From: Devosia equisanguinis
GTDB taxonomy: Bacteria > Pseudomonadota > Alphaproteobacteria > Rhizobiales > Devosiaceae
DNA length: 64,000 nucleotides
Assembly: GCF_900631955.1 (NCBI RefSeq)
Contig: NZ_UZWD01000004.1
Coordinates: 310,001-374,000, forward strand
Reading direction: 5' to 3'
In this document: piece after piece, positions 30,450 to 40,585 of the stretch
Layout of the letters: the number at the start of each line of letters is the position of its first letter
Numbering within the stretch: position 1 is the first letter of the stretch
Notes under the pieces: generated by a model
What the model was told of the DNA's origin: nothing
Seen by the model: the letters and a program-made list of their open reading frames with translations, nothing else
The model's database searches: none
Program-made: the position numbers and the translations under genes

Positions 30450-33103
30450 GGGCGGCCCTCCAACTGCGGCAGGCGGACAATGAAGCGCGTACCGCGGCGG
30501 CGCATGGCCGGGCTTTCCGCCCTGATGGTGCCGCCCATGGCGAGGATCAATCCACGCGCGATTGCAAGGCCGAGGCCGGTGCCCGCGGGACGACCGTCGC
30601 TCTTGCCTCGCCGGTAGAACTTCTCAAAGATCCGATCAAGGTCCTGTTCAGGAATGCCCTTGCCCTGATCGGTCACGGTAATCCTCACGGCGTTGTCCTC
30701 TCTACGCGCAAAGATGCTCACCGGCGCGTCGGCGGCATATTTTGCAGCATTGTCGAGAAGATTGAACAGCACCTGTTCGAGCAGTGCCGGGTCTGCCTCT
30801 GCGTGCGGTGTCGGTTCTGCGACGCTGATATCGACGTTGAGCCTTGGATGGAGTCGCATTGCGCGGCCGACGGCAGCCTTGATCGTCACGCCCAGGTCTG
30901 TTGGCACGCATTTTGCGCGCAACATGCCGGATTCGATGCGGGTAATCTCGAAAAGATTGGTGACGAAGCGGTTGAGGCGGCCAGCTTCTTCTTCAATTGA
31001 AGCGAGAAGATCGTCGCGGGTTTCCACAGACATGCGATCGCCCAACTGGCGCAGGCTGCTTGCTGCACCGGTAATGCTGGCCAGCGGCGTGCGCAGATCA
31101 TGCGAAAGCGAAGAGAGGAGCGCAGCCTGTACCTTTTGCCCCTCGCGGGCGACAGAGGCCTGGTTGCTGTCGCGTGTCAGGCGCGCCCGATCCAGGGCAA
31201 TTGCCGATTGCTCGAGCAAGGCCGCAATTGTCCTTTGATCCTGGTCTGTAGGCAGACCATCCCCGTGATTGAGACGGATCCCGACAACCCCAAGCACGCG
31301 CTGGCCAGATCGAACTGGGGAGAAGAGATAAGGCACTAGCGGGAGTGTGGCAGTCTGGAAACCGGCCTGTTCCCTTTTGTCGGCCGCCCAGCGCGCCGCA
31401 GTCAGAGCGGTTGTGTCCAGGTCCTGATCGGGCGGCCAGAGAGCTCCCAGTTCCAGCTCTCCGGCATCATCAGGAACCAGCACTGCGATTGGGCGAGCAA
31501 GCGCCCCGCTGAACTGGCTGGCCATGGTGTCGATCACCTGGTCGCGCCCAAAGGCGCCCGAAAGCTTGCGGGCAAAGTCGAGCAAGGCTTGGGCCTGGTG
31601 CGCCTGTTGACGGGAGCGGTCCATGCTCAGCCGCAGGCGCGCCGCCAATTGTCCGGCGGCCAGGGCCACGGCTACGAAAATAGCCAGAGAGAGCAGCTCT
31701 TCGGGCCGGGCAACGGTCAGTCGCCCGGTCGGCTCGATGAAGACGATATTATAGGCGACAAAGGAAAGCATCGCCGCCAAGAGGGCCGAAAATCTGCCCG
31801 CCAGCACAGCTGAGAGCAGGACCGCGGCGAGAAACAGCATCGAGAGATTTTGCAACGCCACCAAGGCTGATAACCCCAGGCCCAGTGCCGTAGTGGCGCC
31901 GACCGAGGCAAGCGGCACGCCAATGGTCAGCGCCCATTGCGGCAAGGTTCGGCGTAAAAGCGGACGGCGTCGCGGGCGCTCTGTCGTCCCCGATACGACA
32001 TGCACTCCGATGTCGCCGACCTGGTGCAACAGGGCATCGGCGAGCGATCTGCGCCACAGCGTCGTGCGGTCGCTGCGACCGACGACGATCTGCGTGATAT
32101 TCTCGCGCCGCGCTAGGCGCAGGATTGCCGCGACGAAGTCGGACGCAGTTTCGCGACAGATTTCGGCGCCGAAGCGCTCGGCCTGGCGCAAGGTCTGTTC
32201 AAGCCGCTCATGGGTCTCGGCAGAGGGCGTCAGACCATGGGGACGGGTCAGGGAGAGGACGATCCAGCGGGCATTGAGCCCGGACGCCAGGCGGCTGGCC
32301 TCGCGGATAACCTTTTCCGACATTCCATCAGGTCCGGCACAGACCAGGAGCCGCTCGCCCGTGGCCCACGGCCCCTCAATGGCGCTTTGCTTGAGGAAAT
32401 CGACCATCTGGTCGTCGACGCGGTCCGCGGCGCGACGCAGGCTGAGTTCGCGGAGTGCCGTCAGGGTTGCGGGCCTGAAGAAGCCTTCAAGGGCGCGGCC
32501 GACATTGTCGGGGAGATAGATCTTGCCCGCCCTGAGCCGCTCAATGAGCTCGGCAGGCGGCAGATCTACCAGCACCACTTCATCGGCCTTCTTGAGCACA
32601 ATGTCGGGTACCGTTTCGCGCACCGGCGTCCCGGCTATGCGGCTCACCAGATCGGAGAGGCTCTCGAGATGCTGGATGTTGAGTGCCGTCCAGACGTCGA
32701 TGCCCGTATCGATCAGCTCGGCAATGTCCTGATATCGCTTGGGATGGCGCGCCGAAGGTGGATTGCTGTGTGCAAGCTCGTCAACGAGCAACAGTTGCGG
32801 GTGGCGCTGGAGCGCAGCGTCGAGATCGAATTCGCCATAGGGTGCGGCGCCCTCGATCCGGGCCAGGGTGTCGAGGCCTTCCGCCAGGGCCGAGGTTTCG
32901 CTGCGGCCATGGGTCTCGATGAGGCCGATGACGACATCTGTGCCCCCCGCTGCCAGGGCCTTGGCGCGCTCGAGCATGGCATAGGTCTTGCCGACGCCTG
33001 GCGCCATGCCCAGAAAAATCGTCAGTTTGCCGCGCTTTTCGCGCGCAGCAAGCTGTAAAAGGGCGGCTGGATCAGGCCTTCGGTGATCGTCCTGGCGGTT
33101 CAT
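30446..33103 (-). CDS. kdpD: KdpD, potassium-sensing histidine kinase
   Basis: An 885-residue inner-membrane kinase from ATG 33103. The N-terminal KdpD domain has a Walker-like 'LGMAPGVGKTYAMLERA' (31-47) and 'LVDELAHSNPPSARHPKRYQ'; a universal-stress (Usp) domain follows ('ATGERLLVCAGPDGMSE', 'NITQIVVGRSDRTTLWRR'). Four membrane helices lie at about residues 390-490, then a GAF-like domain, the dimerisation domain with phospho-acceptor His668 in 'SSLSHDLRTPLASI', and an ATPase domain ('NLLDNAAKYA', 'DQGKGIPEQDLDRIFEKFYR', 'GTGLGLAIARG'). Only one base separates it from the kdpC stop. It signals to KdpE. Confidence 0.97.
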   Translation of the reverse strand: MNRQDDHRRPDPAALLQLAAREKRGKLTIFLGMAPGVGKTYAMLERAKALAAGGTDVVIGLIETHGRSETSALAEGLDTLARIEGAAPYGEFDLDAALQRHPQLLLVDELAHSNPPSARHPKRYQDIAELIDTGIDVWTALNIQHLESLSDLVSRIAGTPVRETVPDIVLKKADEVVLVDLPPAELIERLRAGKIYLPDNVGRALEGFFRPATLTALRELSLRRAADRVDDQMVDFLKQSAIEGPWATGERLLVCAGPDGMSEKVIREASRLASGLNARWIVLSLTRPHGLTPSAETHERLEQTLRQAERFGAEICRETASDFVAAILRLARRENITQIVVGRSDRTTLWRRSLADALLHQVGDIGVHVVSGTTERPRRRPLLRRTLPQWALTIGVPLASVGATTALGLGLSALVALQNLSMLFLAAVLLSAVLAGRFSALLAAMLSFVAYNIVFIEPTGRLTVARPEELLSLAIFVAVALAAGQLAARLRLSMDRSRQQAHQAQALLDFARKLSGAFGRDQVIDTMASQFSGALARPIAVLVPDDAGELELGALWPPDQDLDTTALTAARWAADKREQAGFQTATLPLVPYLFSPVRSGQRVLGVVGIRLNHGDGLPTDQDQRTIAALLEQSAIALDRARLTRDSNQASVAREGQKVQAALLSSLSHDLRTPLASITGAASSLRQLGDRMSVETRDDLLASIEEEAGRLNRFVTNLFEITRIESGMLRAKCVPTDLGVTIKAAVGRAMRLHPRLNVDISVAEPTPHAEADPALLEQVLFNLLDNAAKYAADAPVSIFARREDNAVRITVTDQGKGIPEQDLDRIFEKFYRRGKSDGRPAGTGLGLAIARGLILAMGGTIRAESPAMRRRGTRFIVRLPQLEGRP

Positions 33104-33104
33104 C

Positions 33105-33665
33105 CTACCTCGCCGGTTGCGCCAATGCGTCGAGCGCCAAATTGAGCGCGAGAACATTGACGCGAGGTTCGCCGAATATACCAAGTGTCGGCATTTGCGT
33201 CATATCGGTGACGAGCCGGGTGATCGTGGCTTTATCGACCCCGCGCGCCCCGGCAACACGCTCGATCTGAGAGCGGGCATTTTCGGGCGAGATATCGGGA
33301 TCAAGCCCGGAAGCCGAAGTGGTAACGGCATCTGCCGGTACCGCGCGCCTGCCATCTGCCGCCTCGGCAATGCGCTCCACCAAGCGGGTATCGGTTGCGC
33401 CATAGTTCGAGCCGCCCGAAGCTGAGGCATTGTAAGGCGCGCCGCCGGCTGCCGAGGGGCGCGGCCAGAAATAGCCGGCGCTGGTGAAATTTTGGCCAAT
33501 CAGGGCCGAACCGACGATCACGCCACCCCGCTCGATCCGACTGCCATTGGCCTGGGCCGGAAACATCGCTTGGCCAACCCCGGTCATGGCCAGCGGGTAG
33601 GCGATGCCGGTGAGAAGAGAGAAGGCCAGGGTCAGCACGATGGCCGGACGGATTTGGCTGAGCAT
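33105..33665 (-). CDS. kdpC: KdpC, potassium-transporting ATPase subunit C
   Basis: A 186-residue protein with one N-terminal membrane helix ('IVLTLAFSLLTGIAYPLAMT') and a periplasmic domain. 'GSALIGQNFTSAGYFWPRPS', 'TTSASGLDPDISPENARSQI' and 'FGEPRVNVLALNLALD' are the conserved KdpC blocks. It assembles with KdpA and KdpB and helps couple ATP hydrolysis to high-affinity potassium uptake. ATG 33665 is preceded by AGGAGG on the coding strand. It lies 9 bases after kdpB. Confidence 0.97.
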   Translation of the reverse strand: MLSQIRPAIVLTLAFSLLTGIAYPLAMTGVGQAMFPAQANGSRIERGGVIVGSALIGQNFTSAGYFWPRPSAAGGAPYNASASGGSNYGATDTRLVERIAEAADGRRAVPADAVTTSASGLDPDISPENARSQIERVAGARGVDKATITRLVTDMTQMPTLGIFGEPRVNVLALNLALDALAQPAR

Positions 33666-33674
33666 TTCTGCCTC

Positions 33675-35723
33675 CTAGATGATGCCGATGGCAGTGATGG
33701 CCATGTCGACCAGCTTTATGCCGATAAAGGGTGTGACAAGGCCGCCGAGGCCGTAGATCAGGAGATTGCGCGACAACAGTGCCGCAGCGCCCACCGGTCG
33801 GTATTTGACGCCGCGCAGGGCAAGCGGGATCAGGGCAACGATGATCAAGGCGTTGAAAATCACGGCGGAGAGGATCGCCGACTGGGGCGAGGCCAGGCCC
33901 ATAATGTTGAGCGCGCCAAGGCCGGGATAGGTTGCGACAAACAGGGCCGGGATGATGGCAAAGTATTTTGCCACGTCATTGGCCATCGAAAACGTCGTGA
34001 GCGCTCCGCGTGTCATGAGGATCTGCTTGCCGATCTCGACGATTTCGATGAGCTTGGTGGGACTGCTGTCGAGGTCGACCATGTTGCCGGCTTCGCGCGC
34101 CGCCTGGGTGCCGGACTGCATGGCAACGCCGACATCGGCCTGGGCAAGCGCAGGGGCATCGTTGGTGCCGTCGCCGCACATGGCGACAAGCCGGCCGCCG
34201 GTCTGCTCCTTGCGGATATAGTCCAGTTTTTGTTCCGGCGTGGCTTCGGCGATGAAGTCGTCGACGCCGGCTTCGGAGGCAATGGCGGCGGCGGTGACAG
34301 GATTGTCGCCGGTGATCATGACCGTGCGGATGCCCATGGCGCGCAGGTCCGCAAAACGCTCCTTGATACCGGGTTTCACCACGTCCTTGAGATGGATAAC
34401 GCCGAGCAGTCTGTCAGCGTCGGCCACGGCCAGAGGCGTGCCGCCAGTGCGGGCGATAGCATCCACGGCCTTATTGAATGCGGCGCCGGCCCCCGATCGA
34501 TCGAGACCGACGAAGCGCAGCACGGCATCCACGGCGCCCTTGCGGATACGCCGGCCGCCGACATCGACGCCCGAGAGACGCGTCTGCGCGGAGAACGCAA
34601 TAAAGGTGGTCGCGATGGCCGTATGCGCCGGTGCTATGGCGTGGTAGTCGTCGCGGGCAAGTGCCACGGTGGAGCGGCCTTCGGCGGTTTCGTCGGCAAG
34701 GCTGGCGAGCAGCACGGCCTCGACCAGCTCGCGCTCGGTCACGCCGTCCACCGGCACGAATGCGGAAGCCATGCGATTGCCGAATGTGATGGTGCCGGTC
34801 TTGTCGAGCAGCAGGGTGTCAACATCGCCAGCGGCTTCTACGGCCCGCCCGGAGGTAGCGATGACGTTGAATCGAATCAGCCGATCCATGCCGGCAATGC
34901 CGATGGCCGAGAGCAAGCCGCCTATGGTGGTGGGGATCAGCGTCACCAGCAGCGCCGCCAGCACAGCCACCGAAAGCTCGGTGCCCGAATAGAGCGCCAG
35001 CCCGTAGAGGGTGACGACAGCAATGAGGAAGATCAGCGTCAGGCCCGAAAGCAGGATCGAAAGAGCGATCTCGTTGGGTGTCTTCTGCCGCTGGGCGCCT
35101 TCGATCAGGCCGATCATCCGATCGACAAAGCTTTCCCCGGGGCGAGTGGTGATGCGCACCTTGAGCCAGTCGGAAATAACCTGCGTGCCGCCGGTCACGG
35201 CGGAGCGGTCGCCACCGGCTTCCCGGACCACAGGCGCGGACTCGCCGGTAACGGCGCTCTCATTGACCGAGGCCACGCCTTCCACGATCTCCCCGTCGCC
35301 GGGGATGATGTCATTGGCTTCGACAATGACGATATCGCCGATCTTGAGGGCCGCAGCCGGAATGACCTCGCTGGCGTGGTCACCGCGCCTGTCGGGGAAG
35401 AGCAGCTTCTTGGCGATGAGATCGGTCTTGGAGCGGCGAAGGCTCTCCGCCTGGGCTTTGCCGCGCCCTTCAGCAACGGCTTCGGCGAAGGTCGCGAACA
35501 GCACGGTGAACCAGAGCCAGAGCGCGATCTGCAGCGAGAAAGCAATGCCGGTGCCGGTCAGAGCATCCTCAATCGCGATGGCAGTGACCACCACAGCGAC
35601 GATTTCGGTGACGAAAATCACCGGATTGCGGATCAATTGGCGCGGATCAAGTTTGATGATCGCGTCCTTGAGCGCCGGGACCAGAATAGCCGGGTTGAAG
35701 ATGGATATGGCAGCGTTGGACAT
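33675..35723 (-). CDS. kdpB: KdpB, P-type ATPase catalytic subunit of the potassium pump
   Basis: A 682-residue P-type ATPase. The phosphorylated aspartate is Asp307 in '[14 protein letters not shown]'; the actuator '[20 protein letters not shown]' includes TGES at 159-162, whose Ser162 is the residue phosphorylated in E. coli to switch the pump off at high potassium. '[20 protein letters not shown]' is the hinge motif. Seven membrane helices are predicted. ATG 35723 is preceded by AAGGA on the coding strand. Long antisense open frames over this gene are side effects of its codon bias. Confidence 0.98.
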   Translation of the reverse strand: MSNAAISIFNPAILVPALKDAIIKLDPRQLIRNPVIFVTEIVAVVVTAIAIEDALTGTGIAFSLQIALWLWFTVLFATFAEAVAEGRGKAQAESLRRSKTDLIAKKLLFPDRRGDHASEVIPAAALKIGDIVIVEANDIIPGDGEIVEGVASVNESAVTGESAPVVREAGGDRSAVTGGTQVISDWLKVRITTRPGESFVDRMIGLIEGAQRQKTPNEIALSILLSGLTLIFLIAVVTLYGLALYSGTELSVAVLAALLVTLIPTTIGGLLSAIGIAGMDRLIRFNVIATSGRAVEAAGDVDTLLLDKTGTITFGNRMASAFVPVDGVTERELVEAVLLASLADETAEGRSTVALARDDYHAIAPAHTAIATTFIAFSAQTRLSGVDVGGRRIRKGAVDAVLRFVGLDRSGAGAAFNKAVDAIARTGGTPLAVADADRLLGVIHLKDVVKPGIKERFADLRAMGIRTVMITGDNPVTAAAIASEAGVDDFIAEATPEQKLDYIRKEQTGGRLVAMCGDGTNDAPALAQADVGVAMQSGTQAAREAGNMVDLDSSPTKLIEIVEIGKQILMTRGALTTFSMANDVAKYFAIIPALFVATYPGLGALNIMGLASPQSAILSAVIFNALIIVALIPLALRGVKYRPVGAAALLSRNLLIYGLGGLVTPFIGIKLVDMAITAIGII

Positions 35724-35734
35724 GTGAAAGGTCC

Positions 35735-37444
35735 TTAAAAGCTCTGGCCGGCGAGCATGGAGAAATGCTCCGCGATGGGCCCGAGAGCCAGGGCCGGGAA
35801 GAACTGCAACCCGCCCATTATGAGGATGATGCCGATCAGCAGACCGACAAATAGCGGCCTGTCGGTCGGAAAGCTGCCGGAGGAGGCTTCGGCACGTGGC
35901 TTGGAGGCGAGCGAACCCGCAATGGCGAGGACCGGCACGATGTAAGCGAAGCGCCCGAGCAGCATGGCGATCCCCAGGGTCGTATTGTACCAGGATGTAT
36001 TGCCGCTGAGCCCGCCAAAGGCCGAGCCATTGTTGCCGGCGGCCGAGGTGAAGGCATAGAGAATTTCGCTCAATCCATGCGGCCCCGGCGTGGTGATGGA
36101 ACTGATGCCGAATTCGGCGACGGCGGACACCGCAGTGAAGCCCAGGATCGTCAGCGGCAGGATGAGAACAGCCAGCATGGCCAGCTTCATCTCGCGCGCT
36201 TCGATCTTCTTGCCGAGGAATTCGGGCGTACGGCCAACCATGAGGCCGGCGACGAACACTGCAAGAATGGCAAAGACGATCATGCCATACAGCCCCGAAC
36301 CGATACCGCCGGGCAAGACCTCGCCCAACTGAATCAGGAACATCGGCACGAGACCACCGAGAGGGGTCAGCGAGGAATGCATCGCATTGACGCCGCCATT
36401 GGAAAGGCCGGTGGTGACCGCGGTGTAGAGCGCGGACATGGCCTGACCGAAGCGAACCTCCTTCCCCTCCATATTGCCCGGGAGCGCATCGACACCTATG
36501 GCGTGCAGCATTGGATTGCCGGCGGTTTCGGCCCAGTAGACCACGCCCGCACCAGCTGTCAGCAGCACCAGAGTGACCGCAATCAGCGCCCAACCTTGAC
36601 GTCGGCTGCCGACGAGTTGGCCGAAGGCGTAGACCAGGGCCAGGGACACTGAGAGCATGGCGATGATGTTGAGATAGTTCGAGAAGGCGCTGGGATTTTC
36701 AAATGGGTGTGCCGCGTTGACGTTGAAGAAACCGCCGCCATTGGTGCCCAGCTGCTTGATGGCTTCCTGGCTCGCGACCGGCCCGGTGGCGATGGTCTGC
36801 TGCGCGCCTTCGAGCGTGGTGGCGACGACGTTGGCGTCCAGGCTCTGCGGCAAGCCCAGGGCGATAAAGGCCAAGGTGACGAGCATCGCGAGCGGCAGCA
36901 GGACGTAAAGCGTGGCCCGGGTCATATCGACCCAGAAATTGCCAAGCTCGGAAACCTTGGAGCGCATAAAGGCGCGGGTGACGGCGATAGCCACCGCCAT
37001 GCCCGTCGCGGCCGACAGGAAATTTTGAACCGTCAGACCCGCCATCTGGCTGAATTGGCTGAGGGTGGTTTCACCACCATAGTTCTGCCAATTGGTATTG
37101 GTGACGAAACTGACCGCCGTGTTGAAAGCGAGGTCGGGCGCCATGGGCCCAAAACCCAGGGGATTGAACGGCAAAACATGCTGCATGCGCAGCATGGCAT
37201 AGAGTGCAATGAAGCCGGCGAGGCTGAACAGCAGCACCGACACGGCATAGGCAAGCCAGCCCTGTTCTTTGTCTGCGCGAACGCCGGCAAGGGCATAAAA
37301 ACCGGCCTCGACCGGGCAGAGCACCGGCGAGAGCCAGACAGGTTCGCCAGCGAATACGCGCGCCATGTACAGGCCGAGCGGCTTGGCGAGCAGCAGGACT
37401 GCTATCAGCACGAGGGCGATCTGCAGCCATCCGGAAATGGTCAT
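35735..37444 (-). CDS. kdpA: KdpA, potassium-translocating channel subunit
   Basis: A 569-residue protein with about ten membrane helices, homologous to the SKT potassium-transporter superfamily. Selectivity-filter-like repeats are seen in '[20 protein letters not shown]', '[20 protein letters not shown]', '[20 protein letters not shown]' and '[15 protein letters not shown]'. It forms the potassium path of the KdpFABC complex. It starts at ATG 37444, 12 bases after the kdpF stop, and ends 11 bases before kdpB. Confidence 0.98.
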   Translation of the reverse strand: MTISGWLQIALVLIAVLLLAKPLGLYMARVFAGEPVWLSPVLCPVEAGFYALAGVRADKEQGWLAYAVSVLLFSLAGFIALYAMLRMQHVLPFNPLGFGPMAPDLAFNTAVSFVTNTNWQNYGGETTLSQFSQMAGLTVQNFLSAATGMAVAIAVTRAFMRSKVSELGNFWVDMTRATLYVLLPLAMLVTLAFIALGLPQSLDANVVATTLEGAQQTIATGPVASQEAIKQLGTNGGGFFNVNAAHPFENPSAFSNYLNIIAMLSVSLALVYAFGQLVGSRRQGWALIAVTLVLLTAGAGVVYWAETAGNPMLHAIGVDALPGNMEGKEVRFGQAMSALYTAVTTGLSNGGVNAMHSSLTPLGGLVPMFLIQLGEVLPGGIGSGLYGMIVFAILAVFVAGLMVGRTPEFLGKKIEAREMKLAMLAVLILPLTILGFTAVSAVAEFGISSITTPGPHGLSEILYAFTSAAGNNGSAFGGLSGNTSWYNTTLGIAMLLGRFAYIVPVLAIAGSLASKPRAEASSGSFPTDRPLFVGLLIGIILIMGGLQFFPALALGPIAEHFSMLAGQSF

Positions 37445-37456
37445 GATTGCCGCTCG

Positions 37457-37537
37457 CTAAAACAGCTCGGGACGCAGCAGCGTCACCAGCAGGAAGACGG
37501 CGAGGCCAAGGGCAACAAGGAATGCCACCAGCAGCAT
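37457..37537 (-). CDS. kdpF: KdpF, small stabilising subunit of the Kdp pump
   Basis: A 26-residue single-helix peptide ('MLLVAFLVALGLAVFLLVTL' then 'LRPELF'). It matches KdpF in length, in the L-rich helix and in the terminal 'LLRPE(R/L)F', and sits directly before kdpA. KdpF packs against KdpA and stabilises the complex in the inner membrane. The start ATG 37537 is 7 bases after the stop of the next small ORF, with GAGGT as ribosome site. Confidence 0.9.
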   Translation of the reverse strand: MLLVAFLVALGLAVFLLVTLLRPELF

Positions 37538-37544
37538 GGTGACC

Positions 37545-37628
37545 TCACAGCCGATCGAGCGCGAAAGCATAGGCGGCCAGCGCCGCCAGCGTCCCTGCGC
37601 CAACAAAAATGAACAACAGATCGAGCAT
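37545..37628 (-). CDS. 27-residue single-helix membrane peptide upstream of kdpF
   Basis: The minus strand encodes 'MLDLLFIFVGAGTLAALAAY' followed by 'AFALDRL' and TGA. GGAGG lies 9-13 bases before the ATG (37628) on the coding strand, and the stop is 7 bases from the kdpF start, so it is placed and spaced like an operon gene. It forms one hydrophobic helix with a charged C-terminal tip. Similar short ORFs occur before kdpF in some alphaproteobacteria as I recall, but no function is known to me. It is probably a further small partner of the pump or a translation leader for kdpF. Confidence 0.7.
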   Translation of the reverse strand: MLDLLFIFVGAGTLAALAAYAFALDRL

Positions 37629-37760
37629 GGCAGATGCCTCCAGTTTGGAGCCCTGCGATGCACCCTCACGCCATCAAGTTTCCATTCGAAATGGGCGTAT
37701 TCGGCATAAGGATTTCATAAAGCTGGCGCGTCCAGCTGGTGTTGAATGCACGCTGGAAGA

Positions 37761-38438
37761 CTATTCGAACCAGCCTTGACCGACCAGTCTCAGGCGAGGC
37801 GTGTGCAGTGGCGCAACGATTGTCTCGACATGATCGGGCAGCGCTGTTTTCCAGGCCTCGCCCTGCAGCATCGCGCAACCGATGACCACCGGCTTTATGC
37901 CCGCGCGTTCGAGCAGGTTTAGCGCCGAGGTGATGGATTGGCCCGAACTGATGACATCGTCGATGAGCGCGACACGTCGGTGTTCGAGCAGTGGCAGCAT
38001 GCGCGGATCGAGAAACAACGTCTTGCCGCCGCCTGGCGTGGTGATGGACTTGAGCGGCACGGAGAGGTCGTCGCGATACCAGAACTTGCGCGATGTCCCG
38101 AGCGGCACGATACGCGAATGGCCAAGGCGCCGGGCCACATTGGCCGCCAGCGGCAGCCCAAGTGTCGGTACGCCGACGATGATGTCAGGGATAAAGGGCG
38201 CGACCAACTCTGTCAGCGCTGAGGCCAGAGCGTCTTCGACCGCAAAGCTCGCCTGGTTGATGATAAGCGAGGCGACTGCGCTTTGCCCGTCACCGGGCAG
38301 CACCCTGATCGGCAGGACGAGCTGGCTGCCGTCCGGCAGCACCGCCGGATAGAAACCGGAATGGCCCGTCGCAGGGCCCCTGTCATGGGTGCCCGGCGCA
38401 AGCAAGATCTGCCAGAATTCGTGAGGCTGGTATGTCAC
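37761..38438 (-). CDS. Phosphoribosyltransferase-family protein
   Basis: A 225-residue protein from GTG 38438, chosen because AAGGA is 5 bases upstream on the coding strand; an ATG-less extension to 38471 is possible. The PRPP-binding loop 'VALIDDVISSGQSITSALNL' (two acidic residues before SSGQS) defines a type I PRTase. 'IIVGVPTLGLPLAANVARRL' is the pyrophosphate loop region, and 'GTSRKFWYRDDLSVPLKSIT' the flexible hood, as in adenine and xanthine PRTases. It may salvage a purine base, which suits the large nucleobase region that begins next to it, but the base is not identifiable. It is divergent from the M20 gene at 38506. Confidence 0.8.
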   Translation of the reverse strand: MTYQPHEFWQILLAPGTHDRGPATGHSGFYPAVLPDGSQLVLPIRVLPGDGQSAVASLIINQASFAVEDALASALTELVAPFIPDIIVGVPTLGLPLAANVARRLGHSRIVPLGTSRKFWYRDDLSVPLKSITTPGGGKTLFLDPRMLPLLEHRRVALIDDVISSGQSITSALNLLERAGIKPVVIGCAMLQGEAWKTALPDHVETIVAPLHTPRLRLVGQGWFE

Positions 38439-38505
38439 GCTGGTCCTTGATCGAAGGGCGCATCGCTGCAAAAGACTGTACGTCTATGACAAGGGGCGCG
38501 CGCCG

Positions 38506-39675
38506 ATGCAATGGGGTGACAACGATCCGTTCGAACTGGAAGCCATGGTGGCGCTGCGGCGTGATTTGCATGCCCATCCAGAACTGGGTTTTGAAGAGGT
38601 GCGAACCAGCGCTATCGTCGCCGACAAACTGGCGGAAGCCGGCATTGATGTGCATCGTGGCCTGGGCGGCACCGGCATTGTCGGTACGCTGAAAATCGGG
38701 GAGGGCACCCGTCGCATCGCCCTGCGCGCAGACATGGATGCGCTGGCCATGCCCGAGCTCGCTGAACGTCCCTATCGCTCGGAGACAGCCAATACCATGC
38801 ATGCCTGCGGCCATGACGGCCACACCGTGATGCTGCTGGCTGCGGCGCGGCATCTGGCACGTAGCCGGAATTTTTCCGGCACCGTCCACTTCATTTTCCA
38901 GCCCGCCGAAGAGGGGCGCGGGGGCGCCAAGGCGATGATCGAGGACGGATTTTTCGATCTCTTTCCGGTCGACGCCGTTTACGGCCTCCACAACATGCCG
39001 GGCCTCGCGGTCGATGAAATGGCGGTAGTCCCCGGGCCGCAATTGGCATCGTCCGATAGCTGGACCGTTACCTTTTCCGGCACCGGCACCCATGGAGCCA
39101 AGCCGCATCTGGGACGCGATGCCGTCACCGCCGCGGGGCATTTCCTTGCAGCATTGCACACTATCGTGGCGCGGGTCGTCGATCCGCTGCAACCGGCCGT
39201 GGTCAGCGCCTGCGCCCTGCAAGCTGGGGACTTCAACGCACTCAACGTCATTCCCGACCAGGTGCGTATCGGCGGCACGGCGCGCGCCTATTCTCCCATC
39301 GTCCGAGACCAGCTCGAAGCCGAAATCGGCGTGATTGCGCGGGGCGTCGCCGCAACCTTCGGCATAGCGGCGAACTACGTATTCGAGCGTCGCATCCCTC
39401 CTGTCGTCAATGCTGCCGATGCAACCATGCGCGCGCTCCGCGCCGCCAAGGCCGTTTCCGAGAGGCCGGTGGTCGAGAATTTTCCGCCTTCGACCGCTGG
39501 CGATGATTTCGCCGAATTCTCTGCGCGTGTGCCGGGAGCCTATGTCTGGCTGGGTAACGGTCCGGCCGTCGACGGCGCGCTCCATCACAATTCGCGCTAT
39601 GATTTCAACGACGACGCCATCCTGACGGGCGCCCGGTTCTGGACAGCGCTGGTGGAGCAGGAACTGCGCCAATAG
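38506..39675 (+). CDS. M20-family metallo-amidohydrolase
   Basis: A 389-residue zinc hydrolase, paralogous to the one at 10385. 'RRDLHAHPELGFEEVRTSAI', 'GLGGTGIVGTLKIGEG', 'MHACGHDGHTVMLLAAARHL', 'FIFQPAEEGRGGAKAMIEDG' and 'HHNSRYDFNDDAI' are the catalytic and metal-binding blocks. 'GTHGAKPHLGRDAVTAA' lies in the dimerisation insert. It is predicted to hydrolyse N-acyl amino acids, hippurate-like amides or related compounds in the cytosol. It stands between the PRTase (divergent) and the nucleoside hydrolase (convergent, 2 bases apart) and may be part of the base-catabolism region, e.g. acting on N-carbamoyl or N-acyl products; this is speculative. Confidence 0.9.
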   Translation: MQWGDNDPFELEAMVALRRDLHAHPELGFEEVRTSAIVADKLAEAGIDVHRGLGGTGIVGTLKIGEGTRRIALRADMDALAMPELAERPYRSETANTMHACGHDGHTVMLLAAARHLARSRNFSGTVHFIFQPAEEGRGGAKAMIEDGFFDLFPVDAVYGLHNMPGLAVDEMAVVPGPQLASSDSWTVTFSGTGTHGAKPHLGRDAVTAAGHFLAALHTIVARVVDPLQPAVVSACALQAGDFNALNVIPDQVRIGGTARAYSPIVRDQLEAEIGVIARGVAATFGIAANYVFERRIPPVVNAADATMRALRAAKAVSERPVVENFPPSTAGDDFAEFSARVPGAYVWLGNGPAVDGALHHNSRYDFNDDAILTGARFWTALVEQELRQ

Positions 39676-39677
39676 CG

Positions 39678-40568
39678 CTACGGGCGCGAGACAAAGCCGG
39701 TTTGCAGCAGCGCCAGCGCCCGTTCCGTATCGACGGCCATGGCAACCTTTGCCGGCCGTCCATGCGCGTCGATGCGAACGGCGCCGGGGTCGACGACGAG
39801 ATCGACGGCCAGCCGCATCGGTTCCGTCCCGAAAATCTCAGGCGCCAGAGCGTAAAGCATGACGCATGGATCGTGCAGCGGTCGGCTTTCGCGGCCATCA
39901 TGGAAGTAGGCGCGCAGCAAATGCTCGGCGACAGCACCATGCGGACTGCGGCCCAGGCTTTCGATGTAAGAGGCATCCACCCGCACCTTGCGCGTGACGT
40001 CGAGCGGAATGACCGTCAGGTCGAGGGCCGCGTCGAGGACTACTTGCAGGGCTTCCGGGTCCGAGGCGAAGTTGAATTCCGAATGCGGGCCGACATTGCC
40101 CTTTTCGTGGATGGCACCGCCCATGGCGATGATCCGCCCGATCCGGGCGGCAACCTCGGGATGCTTCTCGATCAGCGCGGCAAGGTTGGTCAAAGGTCCA
40201 AGCGCCAGAATGGCAATGCTGCCCAAGGGGTAATCCTTCAACGTTGCCGCCATCCAGGCAACGGCGTCGGGCAGTGGTGCCTGTTCGGCCTGTGGCAGAA
40301 CTACGCCGCCCAGGCCGTCACTGCCGTGAATTGCTGCCTCGTTGATCCCTGGACGCCGGAGCGGCTGCGCTGCGCCCCGCGCCACCGGTAGTTTGGCGTT
40401 CATCAAGCGAACAAGGCTGGCCGCATTGGCTGTCGTCCGCTCGATCCCGATATTGCCGGCAACGCTGGTCAGCCCCAGCACGTCGAATTGACCGCATCCG
40501 AGCGCGAAAAGGATGGCGATGGCGTCATCCAGACCCGGGTCGGTGTCAATAATGACGTGTCTAGTCAT
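39678..40568 (-). CDS. Inosine/uridine-preferring nucleoside hydrolase
   Basis: A 296-residue enzyme. The calcium-binding motif 'IIDTDPGLDDAIAILFALG' (Asp8, Asp10, Asp14, Asp15) is intact, as are 'ALGPLTNLAALIEKHPEVAA', 'IIAMGGAIHEKGNVGPHSEF' and 'NFASDPEALQVVLDA'. It splits ribonucleosides into base and ribose. 'SRPLHDPCVMLYALAPEIF' supplies the catalytic His-Asp region. Other members of the family accept N-ribosyl compounds such as cytokinin ribosides. It is the last gene of the minus-strand run; a 155-base remnant of an M20 gene separates it from the amidohydrolase. A paralogue lies at 56161. Confidence 0.95.
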   Translation of the reverse strand: MTRHVIIDTDPGLDDAIAILFALGCGQFDVLGLTSVAGNIGIERTTANAASLVRLMNAKLPVARGAAQPLRRPGINEAAIHGSDGLGGVVLPQAEQAPLPDAVAWMAATLKDYPLGSIAILALGPLTNLAALIEKHPEVAARIGRIIAMGGAIHEKGNVGPHSEFNFASDPEALQVVLDAALDLTVIPLDVTRKVRVDASYIESLGRSPHGAVAEHLLRAYFHDGRESRPLHDPCVMLYALAPEIFGTEPMRLAVDLVVDPGAVRIDAHGRPAKVAMAVDTERALALLQTGFVSRP

Positions 40569-40585
40569 AGAACGGTTCCAGGATC

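Noticed and set aside
33492..35738. 748-codon plus-strand frame opposite kdpC/kdpB
   Set aside because: Purely antisense to well-conserved kdp genes; very rich in Gly/Asp/Gln/His, as expected from complementary GC3-biased codons.
37660..37760. KdpE-like box in the kdp promoter region (TTTATGAAATCCTTATG on the minus strand)
   Set aside because: Only loosely like the E. coli KdpE site; not distinguishable from an AT-rich promoter stretch by eye.
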